The position numbers and the translations under genes were made by a program. Of a stretch of 10,000 bases of DNA, positions 1 through 8,079 are shown piece after piece. Origin of the DNA: Trachelipus rathkii. Taxonomy: Eukaryota; Arthropoda; Malacostraca; Isopoda; Trachelipodidae. The DNA is taken from the NCBI GenBank assembly GCA_015478945.1, contig JABUQX010014009.1:1-10000 (forward strand), in the 5' to 3' direction. Numbering within the stretch: position 1 is the first letter of the stretch; every line of letters starts with the position of its first letter. The notes below the pieces were generated by a model. The model was not told the DNA's origin. It did no database searches and saw only the letters and a list, made by a program, of their open reading frames with translations.

Positions 1-119
1 CGGTATTACTTCGTTCAGTTAAGATTTGATTGTTTTATGTTTTGCATTTATCGTGAAGCAGCTTTCGCGTTTTTCGTGCGCCGCTTCCTCCTCACAGAAA
101 TCAATCACCATCCTACTAT

Positions 120-121
<2 letters not shown>
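1..121. other. Unassigned left flank
   Basis: Mixed-composition sequence leading into the first TA array. Short open frames cross it on both strands, but they run straight into the TA repeat, where they encode only alternating Tyr-Ile, and nothing in the non-repeat portion resembles a family I know. It could be the edge of another element or unique genomic sequence. I see no gene. Confidence 0.6.
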
Positions 122-209
<88 letters not shown>

Positions 210-232
210 TTCTATAATAATATATATATATA

Positions 233-284
<52 letters not shown>

Positions 285-289
285 TTCTT

Positions 290-345
<56 letters not shown>
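122..345. repeat. (TA)n microsatellite, interrupted
   Basis: About 224 bp of nearly pure TA dinucleotide. There are two main interruptions: an ACTTCTATAATA-type break followed by AGCATA near 209-236, and ACTTCTTCTT near 283-292. Both contain the same ACTTCT motif, so internal duplication of an interrupted segment is likely. The right edge meets the sequence I treat as the left end of a hAT-like element. Confidence 0.97.
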
Positions 346-348
<3 letters not shown>

Positions 349-382
349 AGGATCGCGCAAATGCAGAAGGACCAGAAAAGAG

Positions 383-431
383 GTCGATACCGATACTCTA
401 TTTTTTAAGGTGCCGATACCGATACCGATAC
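383..431. repeat. GATACC-type short repeats, left subterminal
   Basis: CGATACCGATAC occurs at 385-396 and CCGATACCGATACCGATAC at 413-431, separated by a T-rich spacer. The same hexamer array recurs at 4839-4890, next to the other TA array. Shared hexamers at both edges of the 346-4906 block are my main reason for treating it as one transposon. On the + strand both arrays run in the same direction, but the right-hand one is part of a palindromic structure, so orientation is not diagnostic. Confidence 0.7.
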
Positions 432-890
432 TTTAATTAATATAATAAATACACAGTAATAAAATAGAACATTTGTGTACTTTGCTAGGCAACTCAGATT
501 GCATTCCCTGTACAAATAATACTTAGTCATTTATATTTCATATTTGGTTGTGCCCAAGTATATTTATTTTATAGATTAAAATAGTACCTTTAAGGAATAA
601 TAATTGCAAATATAATATTAATAACTTTTTTATGTTTGTGTTTATTTAAAAAATATTCCATTTCCATTTTCAAGTAAGTATTAACAAAGTTTAGCTTTTA
701 TGTTTTAAGTTTTTAACATGATTACAATTACAAGAAGATTCTTTAACCAGCTACAATATAAAGAATAAAAATAATGAAAGAAGAGACCTCAATAATCAGC
801 CGAAAAGTTAAAATAAAAAAACGCTATTACTCAAACATGAAATAATAATAATATACTCCTTTAAGATGAAATGTCATTCAATACTCAATT
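432..890. other. AT-rich non-coding stretch inside the hAT-like block
   Basis: Very AT-rich sequence with many A and T runs and no open frame of note on either strand. It lies 3' of the transposase remnant, which reads on the minus strand, and inside the GATACC-rich end. Its position fits the 3' non-coding part of the element. I see no promoter, RNA gene or repeat with a clear unit. Confidence 0.5.
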
Positions 891-1389
891 CAAATTCTAA
901 ATTGTGATGCAAAAACATTAAGCTTTCACTAGTATCTGGCGAGAGACTGTTCCTTTTGGGGTGTTTACATTCCTACCTACACTATAAATACGCTCTCTCT
1001 CGACTGATGAAGGAGGTGCTTCATATTATTGCCTGCAAGCACACTGATAATATTGAAAACCTTGGCCCATTTTCATGCTACCGCATGAAAGGATTCTCTT
1101 CTGTAGGCATCATCATTTTTTCGTAGAGCCTCATCTCATCTTTTCACAGACTACAAATTTGAATTATCTTTGCTCTTTGATGACTATCTCTTCAGTTTTT
1201 ACGATGAGGTTCCCTGGTGTGATTCCTTTGAGTGAGAAGAGATGTCAATACAATTTCGGCCATGAACTTATCAAGTCTAACATATCCAAATCCTCATCTT
1301 CAGTAGGTTTATTTACTGAAAACCACCACCGTCACTATCAGTGCTGTTGCCAGGGTTTGCAGATAAGGCGGCTTCCCTTTCTCTGAATC
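891..1389 (-). pseudogene. hAT-type transposase, C-terminal remnant
   Basis: The minus strand between about 1035 and 893 reads, across two frames, like the hAT C-terminal dimerisation region. Around 1020-1000 it encodes EAPPSSVERERIYSVGRNV, the counterpart of the usual A-P-P-S-S-V-E-S-E-R-V/L-F-S block. It continues with TPKGTVSRQILVK and, after a frameshift near 923, LMFLHHNLEF. Upstream, 1138-1076 encodes EMRLYEKMMMPTEENPF, matching the family's segment just before the dimerisation block, where an acidic stretch leads to IPR..DP. A stop and at least two frameshifts break it. The catalytic D, D and E residues and the BED zinc finger lie in N-terminal parts that are not visible; the homology fades near 1389, where the poly(T) edge of LINE A begins. 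The sequence from 1389 to 1140 is compatible with a variable acidic segment but is not independently recognisable. In intact hAT elements this protein is the nuclear transposase. I am fairly sure of the family and unsure of the subfamily. Confidence 0.72.
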
Positions 1390-1403
1390 TTTTTTTTTTT
1401 TTT
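1390..1403 (-). other. Poly(T) run, probable poly(A) tail of LINE A
   Basis: Fourteen consecutive T on the + strand, following a C at 1389. It lies about 150 bp beyond the last recognisable LINE A coding sequence. In the sense of LINE A it would be a 3' poly(A) tail, which fits target-primed reverse transcription. It is also where recognisable hAT transposase homology stops. Confidence 0.6.
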
Positions 1404-1549
1404 GTCAGTAAACGCTCCTCAGTTATGCTATTTTAATGCCTTCTAGAAGTCCGTCGGAGTTGCCATTCTTGTGGGGTTTCCGCTAGGTTCGAAATATATA
1501 TTTAGTGACTTTTTATTTTTTACAATTGTCACCGCCGCTCACGGGCAGA

Positions 1550-2023
1550 ACCTATTCAAGGAGTGGGTGTTGAACGCCTCAAAAAATCCATCTAACGCGC
1601 AAATTACGCAGATGAGCACAGACGCAGGCTTTAAAGTGAGAAGATTAAATTAGCAGGAAACACAGATGATGGAAGAGAATTCCACAGAACAGAGGTGGCT
1701 GGAAAGAAGGAAGCACCGCAGCGAACTGGTCTGGAGTTACTAATATCAACACAAAACTCATGTGCCGACACAGCACTCCTTGTGCTACGAGGGCGTCGTA
1801 AAGGTGGTGGTACGCGAGTGGATAGTTCCCTCGAGCACTTGCCTCTACAGTACCTATAGAAAAGGGATAAAGCACCAACATCGCGCCGCAAATATAAAGG
1901 GTCAAGTGAACTAGAAAGTACAGGACAGTTTATAAGTCTTTTGGCCTTTGACTCGACCCTATCCAAAAGCCGGATGAAACCAGAGCCCCCCCCCCCCAGA
2001 TATGAGAGCAGTACTCCATACAA
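1550..2023 (-). pseudogene. LINE A C-terminal region (post-RT tail)
   Basis: The minus-strand frame starting near 2023 encodes LLDRVESKAKRLI, then SLDPLYLRRDVGALSLFYRY, PPPLRRPRSTR and SVLWNSLPSSVFP. These are characteristic of the segment after the reverse transcriptase in Jockey/CR1-like elements, which ends with N-L-F-K and an R-x-N/S-R-x-L motif. Here it reads NLIFSL and meets a stop. Beyond that the same frame still carries recognisable tail sequence, SLRLCSSA*FAR*MDFLRRS (stops marked), ending near 1550. The N-terminal join to the RT segment is broken by a frameshift at a 12-C homopolymer (1986-1997): the upstream frame reads CMEYCSHIWGGG and this one GGGGSGFIRLLDRVES. The function of this tail in the family is poorly defined; it may bind RNA or shape the RT thumb. 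Confidence 0.85.
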
Positions 2024-2743
2024 GGGCGGATGAGACCCCTTGTATAGGTGGAGTAACTGAGAAGGGGAAAAAAGTCTCGAAATCTAAATAGAACTCCCAG
2101 TTTCTTTGAGGCCGCCGCAACCACTGTGATTTGAGTTTTCAATGCATTTTTTGTTAATGTTAAAGCCAAGGATGTTTATATTGTCAACAGGAGAGACGAG
2201 AGAACCGTCGAAAGAGATAGAAAAGTTAAGTGTCTTAGAGAGAGATTTGTAGAAGTTGGGTTTAAACAATTAAATTTCACAAGCTTGAGACTGACCCAAC
2301 CCTGACATTCTAGCCAGAACAGCAAAGAATAGAATCGGAAAGATTAAGACGAAGGCAATTCTTGAAGTAAAGGGAGCAGAATTGATAGGAGTTGAAGAAT
2401 GAAGAGTCAAGTCATCGACATATGAGTGGAATAGAGTTAGATGTGCAGGAGAGAAGATCATTGATGAAAAGCAGAGGAATAAGTAGGAGATAAAACAGAA
2501 CCGTGAGGAACACTAGAAAAGAAAGAAGAAGTCGCCCCATCAACAACAGCCGACATTGAGCGATTTGAAAGAAGCTAGACATAAGTAAGCAAGGAGAAGG
2601 AGGAAACCCAAAGGAGGAGAGCTTGGAGAGCAGTGAAATGCTTTGGATATGTCAAGCGCCACCACACAAATCTCCCTAGTTCTAGGGCGGAAAACCATAA
2701 ATCTGTTAAATAGGAAAGTATATCGCCAGTAGATCTCGAGCAC
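1930..2743 (-). pseudogene. LINE A reverse transcriptase domain, frameshifted
   Basis: RT motifs appear in order on the minus strand in several frames. Motif A is VALDISKAFH at 2663-2634: the catalytic Asp after Leu is kept, but the usual AFD is AFH. Motif B is VPHGSVLSP at about 2512-2487, with PHGS in place of PQGS. LFINDLL follows, and motif C is YVDDLTLHSS at about 2425-2400, with both aspartates present but Ala replaced by Val. Next come DNINILGFNI (about 2205-2170), ASKKLGVLFRFRDFF and RGLIRPCMEYCSHIWGG (about 2120-1990). At least four frame changes join these pieces, so no enzyme can be made. In intact relatives this domain copies the element RNA at a nicked chromosomal target. Upstream, the TGD-I-L-A-Y-L segment before motif A survives as LEIYWRYTFLFNRF. 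Confidence 0.9.
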
Positions 2744-2827
2744 CGAAAGCCGTACTGGTAATCAGAAAGAAGGGAAAGAGATTCCAGATGATCTAAGAAG
2801 TGGAGTTGAGAAGGGTTTCAAAAGATC

Positions 2828-3565
2828 TTAGAAAGAATACAGGTTAGAGCTATAGGGTGATAGAAGGATCAGAACGGCTTCTTTTTTTTCTGAATAAGTT
2901 GGACATTGCTTCAGAAAGAAGGGAAAGAGATAGCATAAAGGCATAAAGAATATAGTTTGAACGAGAGGTGGGGTCAGCACGGAAGCACACTTCCTCAAAA
3001 CTCGGAGAGGAATGTCATCCGGGCCACCCACCTTCCTAACGTTCATAGATTTCAGGAGCCCATGCACCCGATCAAATGAAATGACAGGTAAAGGCATAGG
3101 ACACCTGAGAGGAGAAGGAGGAGGGAGAGGAATACCAGAATCGTCCAGGGTTGAATTAGAGGAAAATAGGAGGCCAAAGAGATGATTGGCCTTTTCAGTT
3201 GGAGTATTAACAACAGAATCATCAGAGCAAATAAGAGGAGGAAAGGATGATTTACAAGTTGTTAAAAATGTTTTTGGCAAGAGGCCAGAGAGATTTGTCA
3301 GTAGGAGAACCAAGGAGGTCAGCGCACTTTCGTTTAATGAAGGTCCGCTTTGCTCGTCGAAGGCATACCGCGAATTCCAGCTGAATGAAGAATTGGCAAG
3401 CAGAAATACTGGTTTTCCACCCGATAAAGCATTGTCTCTAGCCTGAATGGCCAGGGAACAAACACGATCGAACCATGGTTTGAGGAGAAAAAATTTAGTC
3501 CAAGAAGGAATGAACCTGCTCATCCCATTAACAATTACAGTTCCCACTTTATCGGCAGAATCTGA
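2828..3565 (-). pseudogene. LINE A endonuclease-RT linker and RT fingers start
   Basis: This is the longest surviving open frame of LINE A (about 239 codons, minus strand). From N to C it reads VGTVIVNGMSRFIP, KPWFDRVCSLAIQARD, FLLANSSFSWNSR, FPPLICSDDSVVNTPTEKA, a proline-rich stretch after NSTLDDSGIPLPPP, and then VHGLLKSMNVRKVGGPDDIP. That last segment corresponds to the family's L-x-S-L-D-x-x-K-A-x-G-P-D-G-I-P at the entrance to the RT domain, here with GG and DD substitutions. RVLRKCASVLTPPLV follows. The order matches the region between endonuclease and RT in Jockey/CR1-like elements, where the KPWF and NST motifs are typical. After residue 200 or so the frame drifts (QCPTYSEKKEAVLI), the relic of W-K-x-A-x-V-x-P-V-P-K-K-G. 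Confidence 0.85.
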
Positions 3566-3599
3566 AGCGTCTTAACCCATTAACGGCCAATGTCCCATT

Positions 3600-4395
3600 T
3601 TTGGGAAGCAACCCAATGCCCCCAATCGGCCCGATCAAGTGCTGAAAAACTACCGCATGTAGAATTGGGTCTTGGAGATGTTGGAGAAAAGTATTAAAAT
3701 TAAGAGATATAAGGTTGTGGTCAGATTTACCGATAGGAGCGAAGGTGGTGTATTTATAGAGAGAGAAGGACTAGTGGTGAAACATAGGTCAAGTGTGTTC
3801 AAGAATCAGTTGGGACGATCAGGAATGTGTGTAGGTTCTTTAATTAGTTGTTCCAGATCATTGAGAATACTGAATGATTCGGCTTCCTCCCCACCAACAA
3901 TTCAGTGTTATGAGGAACTTAACAATTCAGTGTTGGCTATTTATTGGAAATCCCTAAATAGAGGACCTCAGTATTTGGATGAGAAGATATAACAGTCTCA
4001 TGAGAAGTAGTAAGAGGCTGATGTCGGTCATCAATCCGTTCTGTTAGGAGAACAGTAGCAGAAGCATAAGATTATTGTAGTAGAAGGAAGAAAGATTTTA
4101 AGCCACAGAACATCGAAGTTAGGAGATTCGAGATTCTCGAGACGTGTTATAGGAGTGTTTATATTTACATAGGCACATACTCCACCCTTCAGACGGAAAT
4201 TATAAAATAAGTTATAGTTGGATATATTAAACGAGTTGAAGGATGAATTCTTAGCCATCTGTGTCTCAGACAAGAGCACTAATTAGGTTTAGGAAGTTAT
4301 AGAAGATGATATACCATGAATTTTAGGTAAAAGTGCAAGCCATTGATGTTGGTAAAGTCAAAAGAAAGCCACGCCTGTGCAAATCTGCTATCATA
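3600..4395 (-). pseudogene. LINE A APE-type endonuclease domain, decayed
   Basis: On the minus strand 4395-4330 encodes SRFAQAWLSFDFTNINGL, the usual start of this endonuclease (T-N-I-R-G-L). A frameshifted stretch follows, then LLSETQMAKNSSF (near 4279), which keeps the SET block with its catalytic glutamate. After that come SNYNLFYNFRLKGGVCAYVN, SPNFDVLWLKIFLPSTTIIL and FCYCSPNRTD, ending near 4031. Further on, in broken frames, SSHPNTEVLYLG (just before the expected D-F-N-V-H), LEQLIKEPTHIPDRPN and LNTLDLCFTTSP mark the later part of the domain; the D-F-N-x-H and S-D-H motifs are not intact. In working elements this endonuclease nicks genomic DNA to prime reverse transcription. Several stops make this copy inactive. 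Because the N-terminal motif is present, LINE A is nearly full length across its ORF2-type protein. Confidence 0.88.
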
Positions 4396-4821
4396 CACGC
4401 ACACGCAATCACAAAAAAAAGACAGAAACAAATAGACAAAAACCAAAGGAGAATAGTGGAAAAATTATTCGTACCTTAAAACCTAAATTTTAAAACGATA
4501 AAACCCTATTTACAGCAAATATCTAAAATATGAATAATCCAGAAAGTTTAAAAACACTCACGCACTCACACGCTCTCACGAAATTGCGTCCAAAAATACT
4601 ATTGATCAACTAAAAAAGTAGATAAATCTGTATAAATTATAATAATGGCTGTCCAAATAGGTAAATTTTACGCTAAAGCCCAAGTTGGAGAAACGCTAAA
4701 AATCTAAGTTAAAAAGGAAATCGAGGGAAAAAAACATAACTTAGTACTAGCTATCTATATCGAACTAGATTTATTATTGAATCTAAAAGTTTCTCATAAT
4801 TTTTCACCCAAAAAGTAAGAA
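4396..4821. other. Non-coding AT-rich segment between LINE A and the hAT-like end
   Basis: AT-rich sequence containing two CA/CT-rich patches (CACGCACACGCAATCAC near 4397 and CACTCACGCACTCACACGC near 4555). No long open frame and no recognisable coding motif is visible on either strand. If the 346-4906 block is one hAT-like element, this is its 5' non-coding region. I see no BED-type zinc finger that would mark the transposase N-terminus. Confidence 0.5.
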
Positions 4822-5118
<297 letters not shown>

Positions 5119-5298
5119 TACCTTTTTTTCCCCAAGACGGAGTAAGGTGCATGACATGCACCGGAAACAGAAAAGTAGTAGAAGAATATGACATAAGTCG
5201 AAAAGAAAGCCTATCCTTACCTCCCTTTTATATTAGTGAGAACTCGTCCCAATCAGAAAATCCACCCTAGAGCTTCACGGGACCGCGACGGACCATCA
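5119..5298 (-). other. LINE B 3' untranslated region
   Basis: In the minus sense this runs from the stop of the C-terminal frame at 5299 to the trinucleotide tail, about 180 bp. It contains one perfect palindrome (annotated separately) and a short A-rich run just before the tail. No coding sequence is visible. Confidence 0.7.
5146..5162. other. Perfect 8+1+8 palindrome near the LINE B 3' end
   Basis: GGTGCATG, A, CATGCACC: eight-base arms with a single central base, perfectly complementary. It lies about 30 bp before the trinucleotide tail. In LINE RNA it could fold as part of the 3' structure recognised by the element's own RT. That role is inference; the symmetry is seen directly. Confidence 0.75.
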
Positions 5299-5750
5299 CT
5301 ATGGCATATCGTCAGTGTAGGGCTCATTCCCTGGCCCAGGTGGGCCACAACCATACCCCCTCTCAAAACCCCGCCATTCACTCCTATTATGCACCTTTCT
5401 TCTCGCCTCTGCCAAATTCACATTTCTCTCCTTCAGACATTCGATTACTGACTCAATCCACTTTTTCTTTGGTCTCCCAGCCGATCGATTCCCAACACAC
5501 TCCACTATACATCCGCTTAACCAACCGACTGTCATTCATCCTTTCCACATTACCAAACCATCTCATCGTATTTACCCCTGTCTTCACACCACACAACTCT
5601 CTAATACGTTCATTCCTCATTTTATCAATTCTTCTCCACACCTAGCACTCCCCTAGATTGTCCATCTGACTGAACATTGAACTTTAGTCTATCCCTTATT
5701 CCAGACCATGGTCTCACTACTATACATTAACACAGGTAACAACATACCCT
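5299..5750 (-). pseudogene. LINE B post-RT C-terminal region
   Basis: Two overlapping minus frames carry the conserved tail. The first (5641-5453) reads RRIDKMRNERIRELCGV, then MRWFGNVERMNDSRLVKRMY. The second (5535-5299) reads CVGNRSAGRPKKKWIESVIE, CLKERNVNLAEARRKVHNRS and EWRGFERGYGCGPPGPGNEP before a stop. Together they match the usual R-I-R..LCGV / L-R-W-F-G-H-V-E-R-M / G-R-P-x-K-x-W / A-R-x-x-x-x-D-R-x-x-W-R-G order; the His of WFGHV is Asn here. The join between them is a frameshift near 5500. Between 5755 and 5641 the segment LLPVLMYSSETMVW is recognisable but broken by stops. The role of this tail is uncertain in the family; it follows the RT thumb. Confidence 0.88.
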
Positions 5751-5754
5751 CATG

Positions 5755-6745
5755 TTAGACCATAGCACACTCAAGACTTAGTCCCTTCACATTCACCAAG
5801 GATTTAATTGCACCAGCCACCTTCCTGCCATTCACAACTTTCAAACTACACACTTGTTCCAGCTGCTCACCATCTAACATAACTTCACACCGAGGACTTT
5901 CCTCACTCACAACCATAACCTTACTCTTATCTACGTTTACTTTCAAACCTCCTTTACACACCCTGCCAAATCTCTCTACCAATCCTCTCAAACTCTCTTC
6001 AGATTCACCACACAAAACCAAATCATCCGCATATAATAGGTAGGGCACCCTCCACTCACCTCCATTCTCCATCATTCTTATACCATTTCCTGCTACCCCC
6101 ATCTCTAATTCTTTCATAACCCCATCCATATACAAATTAAATAACCAAGGGGACATAACACATCCCTGCCTCACTCCTATATTAATATTAAAACAATCAC
6201 TTTTGACACCATTTATTCTTAATCACGCTTCACTATCGTCATACATACTTTTGATTCCATTCAGAAGCCTACTACCAACACCATATATTACTAACACCTG
6301 CCATAAAGCTTCTCTATTAATCCTATCATACGCCTGTTGCAAATCCATAAAACCTAAATACAATTTATTCTTCTTCTCCCTCATTTTCTCAATCATTTGT
6401 TTCAATGTAAAGATTTGATCCACACATCCTTTACCACTCCTAAACGCACCTTGTTCTTCACCAATCAGTCCTTCAGTCACTCGACGCACTCTTTCGACTA
6501 AAATACCAGCATATATCTTCCCTACAACACTCAATAAGCTAATTCCTCTATAATTCCCCTTATCTCCTTTACCTTATATAAGGGTACAATTACTGCTCTC
6601 CTCCAATCCCTCATAACTATACCCTCCAAAAACGATTTATTACACAACTTCCAAATCCAATCAATCACCATCTCACATCCGTTCATCCGTTCTTGATCAT
6701 TTCACCGGTAATATCATCTATTCCTTCTACCATCTATTCCTCTAC
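5755..6745 (-). pseudogene. LINE B reverse transcriptase core, nearly open
   Basis: From N to C on the minus strand: ITGEMIKNG (6720-6690), VIDWIW, RDWRRAVIVPLYK (about 6620-6576), GISLLSVVGKIYAGILVERV, GEEQGAFRSGKGCVDQIFTL (fingers), GFMDLQQAYD at 6354-6325 (motif A), LLNGIKSMY, VRQGCVMSPWLFNLYMDGV at 6174-6118 (motif B) and LLYADDLVLCGESEE at about 6041 onward (motif C, YADD intact), followed by GLKVNVDKSKVMVVSEE. From 6570 to 5755 only one stop interrupts the frame, TGA at 6225-6223, where relatives usually have Cys. A one-base loss near 6571-6576 shifts the frame between LYK and GKGDKGNYRG. In the part after motif C, EQVCSL joins directly to KVVNGRKVAGAIKSL, and the family's usual Y-L-G segment (about 20 residues) is missing. 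Intact relatives copy element RNA at the target site. Confidence 0.92.
6700..6725. repeat. Direct repeat flanking the SINE, left copy
   Basis: This 26-base segment begins TTTCACCGGTAAT and ends TATTCCT. It matches 6878-6903 at 23 of 26 positions. Both copies encode the same LINE B piece on the minus strand (GIDDITGE here, GIDEITGE in the other), so the host sequence is duplicated around the inserted SINE. This is expected for a target-site duplication. The three differences suggest an old insertion. Confidence 0.75.
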
Positions 6746-6878
6746 CGTGGCTCAAACGGTAGAGCGACGGAGTCGCATGGCAAGGTCGTGGGTTCGAGTC
6801 CTAGTTCGGATCCTAGGTAGAAATTACCTAGAGAAGTTCCCCTCCTTGAATAGGGCTACGCCCGTGAGGTGTGAACTT
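6741..6878 (+). mobile_element. tRNA-derived SINE nested in LINE B
   Basis: A tRNA-like head carries a perfect polymerase III A box, TGGCTCAAACGG (6748-6759), and a B box, GTTCGAGTC (6792-6800), 32 bases apart. A four-pair D stem (GCTC/GAGC) is present. The acceptor arms do not pair and the anticodon arm does not fold (GCGAC GGA GTCGC pairs instead), so it is not a functional tRNA. The body downstream contains a run of small hairpins: CTAGGTA/TACCTAG (6813-6819 with 6825-6831), GGGC/GCCC (6853-6856 with 6860-6863) and GTGAA/TTCAC (6871-6875 with 6879-6883, reaching the flanking repeat). There is no poly(A) tail. It sits on the + strand, opposite to LINE B, and is bounded by a near-identical direct repeat of LINE B coding sequence. 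SINEs are transcribed by Pol III and mobilised by a partner LINE; the partner is not identifiable here. Confidence 0.82.
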
Positions 6879-6903
6879 TTCACCAGTAATTTCATCTATA
6901 CCT
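6878..6903. repeat. Direct repeat flanking the SINE, right copy
   Basis: Counterpart of 6700-6725 with three substitutions. It is the end of the LINE B open frame from 7010 that encodes LKNGKSAGIDEITGE on the minus strand. After that the frame runs into SINE sequence and reads KFTPHGRSPI, which is not LINE protein. Confidence 0.75.
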
Positions 6904-7629
6904 GCAGATTTACCATTCTTCAACTTTCTCACTCTACCCATTACCTCCTCCTTGCTAATGACCTCATCCCCAAAATACCTATTCCTTCTTGCACCATCAA
7001 ACCCACACACGCATTCACCTCTTCATTACTTCCAAAATTATACAGATTTTCGAAGCGTTCTTTCCACACTCCCCTCACATCCATATCATCAGTTACAAAA
7101 GCATCGTCCCTATTCATTATTCTAAGCAGGTTCCCCTTATTCTCATGCTTAACCTTTTGCGCTTCCTATTCCCTTGTAAGTCCCCATTCATCCTAATTTA
7201 ACTGTTCCTTCTGTCTATGCCTTTACGTAGGCTTTAGTATTTCTTTTTTCCTCCTTATAAAATTTCAAACATCTTTCTTTTGAAACTTCATCATTGGCTT
7301 TTAGTATATTCAACCACGCTTCTTTTTTACTTTTAACCGCTTGCATTACCTTTTCATTCCACCACCCACTGTTAACATTCTTACTTCCTACTTTAGTACA
7401 TCCACATACTTCCTTTGCACTGCTAACAATTGCTTCCTTCATTTGCTCTCAGATTTGTTCAGTTTCAACTTGTTCACATTCAACTGATTTACTTGCGAAT
7501 GCTCTTAGATAGTTATCCTTATTACCTTGTTCACTTAACTTATCACTCTTAATTCTACCCACTTCCTTCCGTATCACCTTTCTCTCCATCCATGCCCCCA
7601 GTAACTTAATTTTACATAGAACAACATAA
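6895..7629 (-). pseudogene. LINE B pre-RT region (endonuclease-RT linker)
   Basis: On the minus strand, from 7600 down: [40 protein letters not shown] and a stop where relatives have Trp, then EQMKEAIVSSAKEVCGCTKV and NSGWWNEKVMQAVKSKKEAW (7442-7215). After a disrupted patch near 7210-7150 it continues with NLLRIMNRDDAFVTDDMDVR, GVWKERFENLYNFGSNEEVN, CVG, a one-base frameshift near 6999, DGARRNRYFGDEVISKEEVM and RVRKLKNGKSAGIDEITGE. This is the basic linker that links endonuclease to RT in LINEs of this type; the WWN-E-x-V and F-x-x-L-Y-N blocks are typical. The 5' end is lost at the TA array, so the endonuclease is absent. Confidence 0.88.
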
Positions 7630-7792
<163 letters not shown>

Positions 7793-7814
7793 ACCCACCC
7801 TGACCACCCATTCT

Positions 7815-8079
7815 TCAGGGTCGCCATACCGCATCCAGATACCCCGCCACCGCAACCGGTCTTGTCCACAGATCATCCAGGACTGAAATGTTCCAGATTG
7901 CTCTGGGTAAAGAGTTAGATTGACAGGCGAGTAGAAAATGGGATGTGTTTTCCGGGACCTGGTTACAATTTGGACAGATATTTGTAGTGGTTTGGTTGAG
8001 GTCGAATCTGTGTTTGTAATATTGTAAGTTTGGGTGGTGGCCGCATCTTAGTTTTCCCAAAGATGACTGGCTAGTTCTT
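7815..8079 (-). pseudogene. LINE C C-terminal zinc-knuckle segment
   Basis: The minus frame reads [20 protein letters not shown], then [40 protein letters not shown], and ends [20 protein letters not shown] before a stop at about 7815. CPNC..H....C is a C-x2-C-x8-H-x4-C motif, the CCHC-type tail found at the very end of many arthropod LINE ORF2 proteins; such knuckles are thought to bind RNA or DNA. All four ligands are present and the frame is open, so this is the best-preserved end of LINE C. Only about 25 bases separate the stop from the TA array, so the 3' UTR is very short or the element's own tail is the TA repeat. Confidence 0.88.
8073..8079. repeat. 7-bp direct repeat AGTTCTT, left border of the insertion
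   Basis: Identical to 9096-9102. With the interval removed, the LINE C coding frame is continuous, so the repeat is best read as a target-site duplication. An 8-bp duplication with one later mismatch cannot be excluded. Confidence 0.8.

Larger units (their letters stand above)
1390..4395 (-). mobile_element. LINE A: degraded Jockey/CR1-like non-LTR retrotransposon
   Basis: On the minus strand, in the order expected for an APE-type LINE, are an endonuclease (about 4395-3600), a linker (3547-2828), reverse transcriptase (2743-1930) and a C-terminal tail (2023-1550). The 3' edge may be the run of 14 T on the + strand at 1390-1403, a poly(A) tail in the element's own sense. A short AATAAA-like motif lies near 1512-1517. 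No ORF1 (gag-like) is visible upstream of about 4395, so the element is either 5'-truncated or of a type I cannot fully delimit. Many stops and frameshifts show it is dead. I looked for a target-site duplication of the sequence just left of the T run (CTCTGAATC) near 4290-4900 and found no convincing copy. The clade is tentative: motifs such as LIRPCMEYCSHIWGG fit elements often labelled jockey-like in arthropods. Confidence 0.85.

Noticed and set aside
19..408. Open frames of up to 123 codons crossing the first TA array, encoding long Tyr-Ile repeats
   Set aside because: Any TA dinucleotide array is open in every frame and gives alternating Tyr-Ile. The non-repeat ends have no recognisable motif.
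1075..1386. 103-codon plus-strand frame
   Set aside because: It is antisense to the hAT transposase remnant and has no motif of its own.
1471..1653. 60-codon plus-strand frame beginning MGFPLGSKYIF
   Set aside because: It is antisense to the LINE A C-terminal tail, which reads recognisably on the minus strand (SLRLCSSA, MDFLRRS).
3672..3992. 106-codon plus-strand frame
   Set aside because: It is antisense to the decayed LINE A endonuclease; on the minus strand the same bases encode LEQLIKEPTHIPDRPN and LNTLDLCFTTSP.
5236..5645. Two plus-strand frames of 71 and 114 codons
   Set aside because: They are antisense shadows of the LINE B C-terminal region, which has family motifs on the minus strand.
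6745..6812. Possible functional tRNA gene
   Set aside because: A and B boxes and the D stem are fine, but the acceptor arms do not pair and there is no valid anticodon arm. Repeats flanking a longer body identify a SINE.
6693..7196. 167-codon plus-strand frame, one of the longest in the window
   Set aside because: It runs through the SINE and antisense LINE B. The Ser/Leu/Pro/His-rich product is what antisense of a Lys/Glu-rich LINE linker gives.
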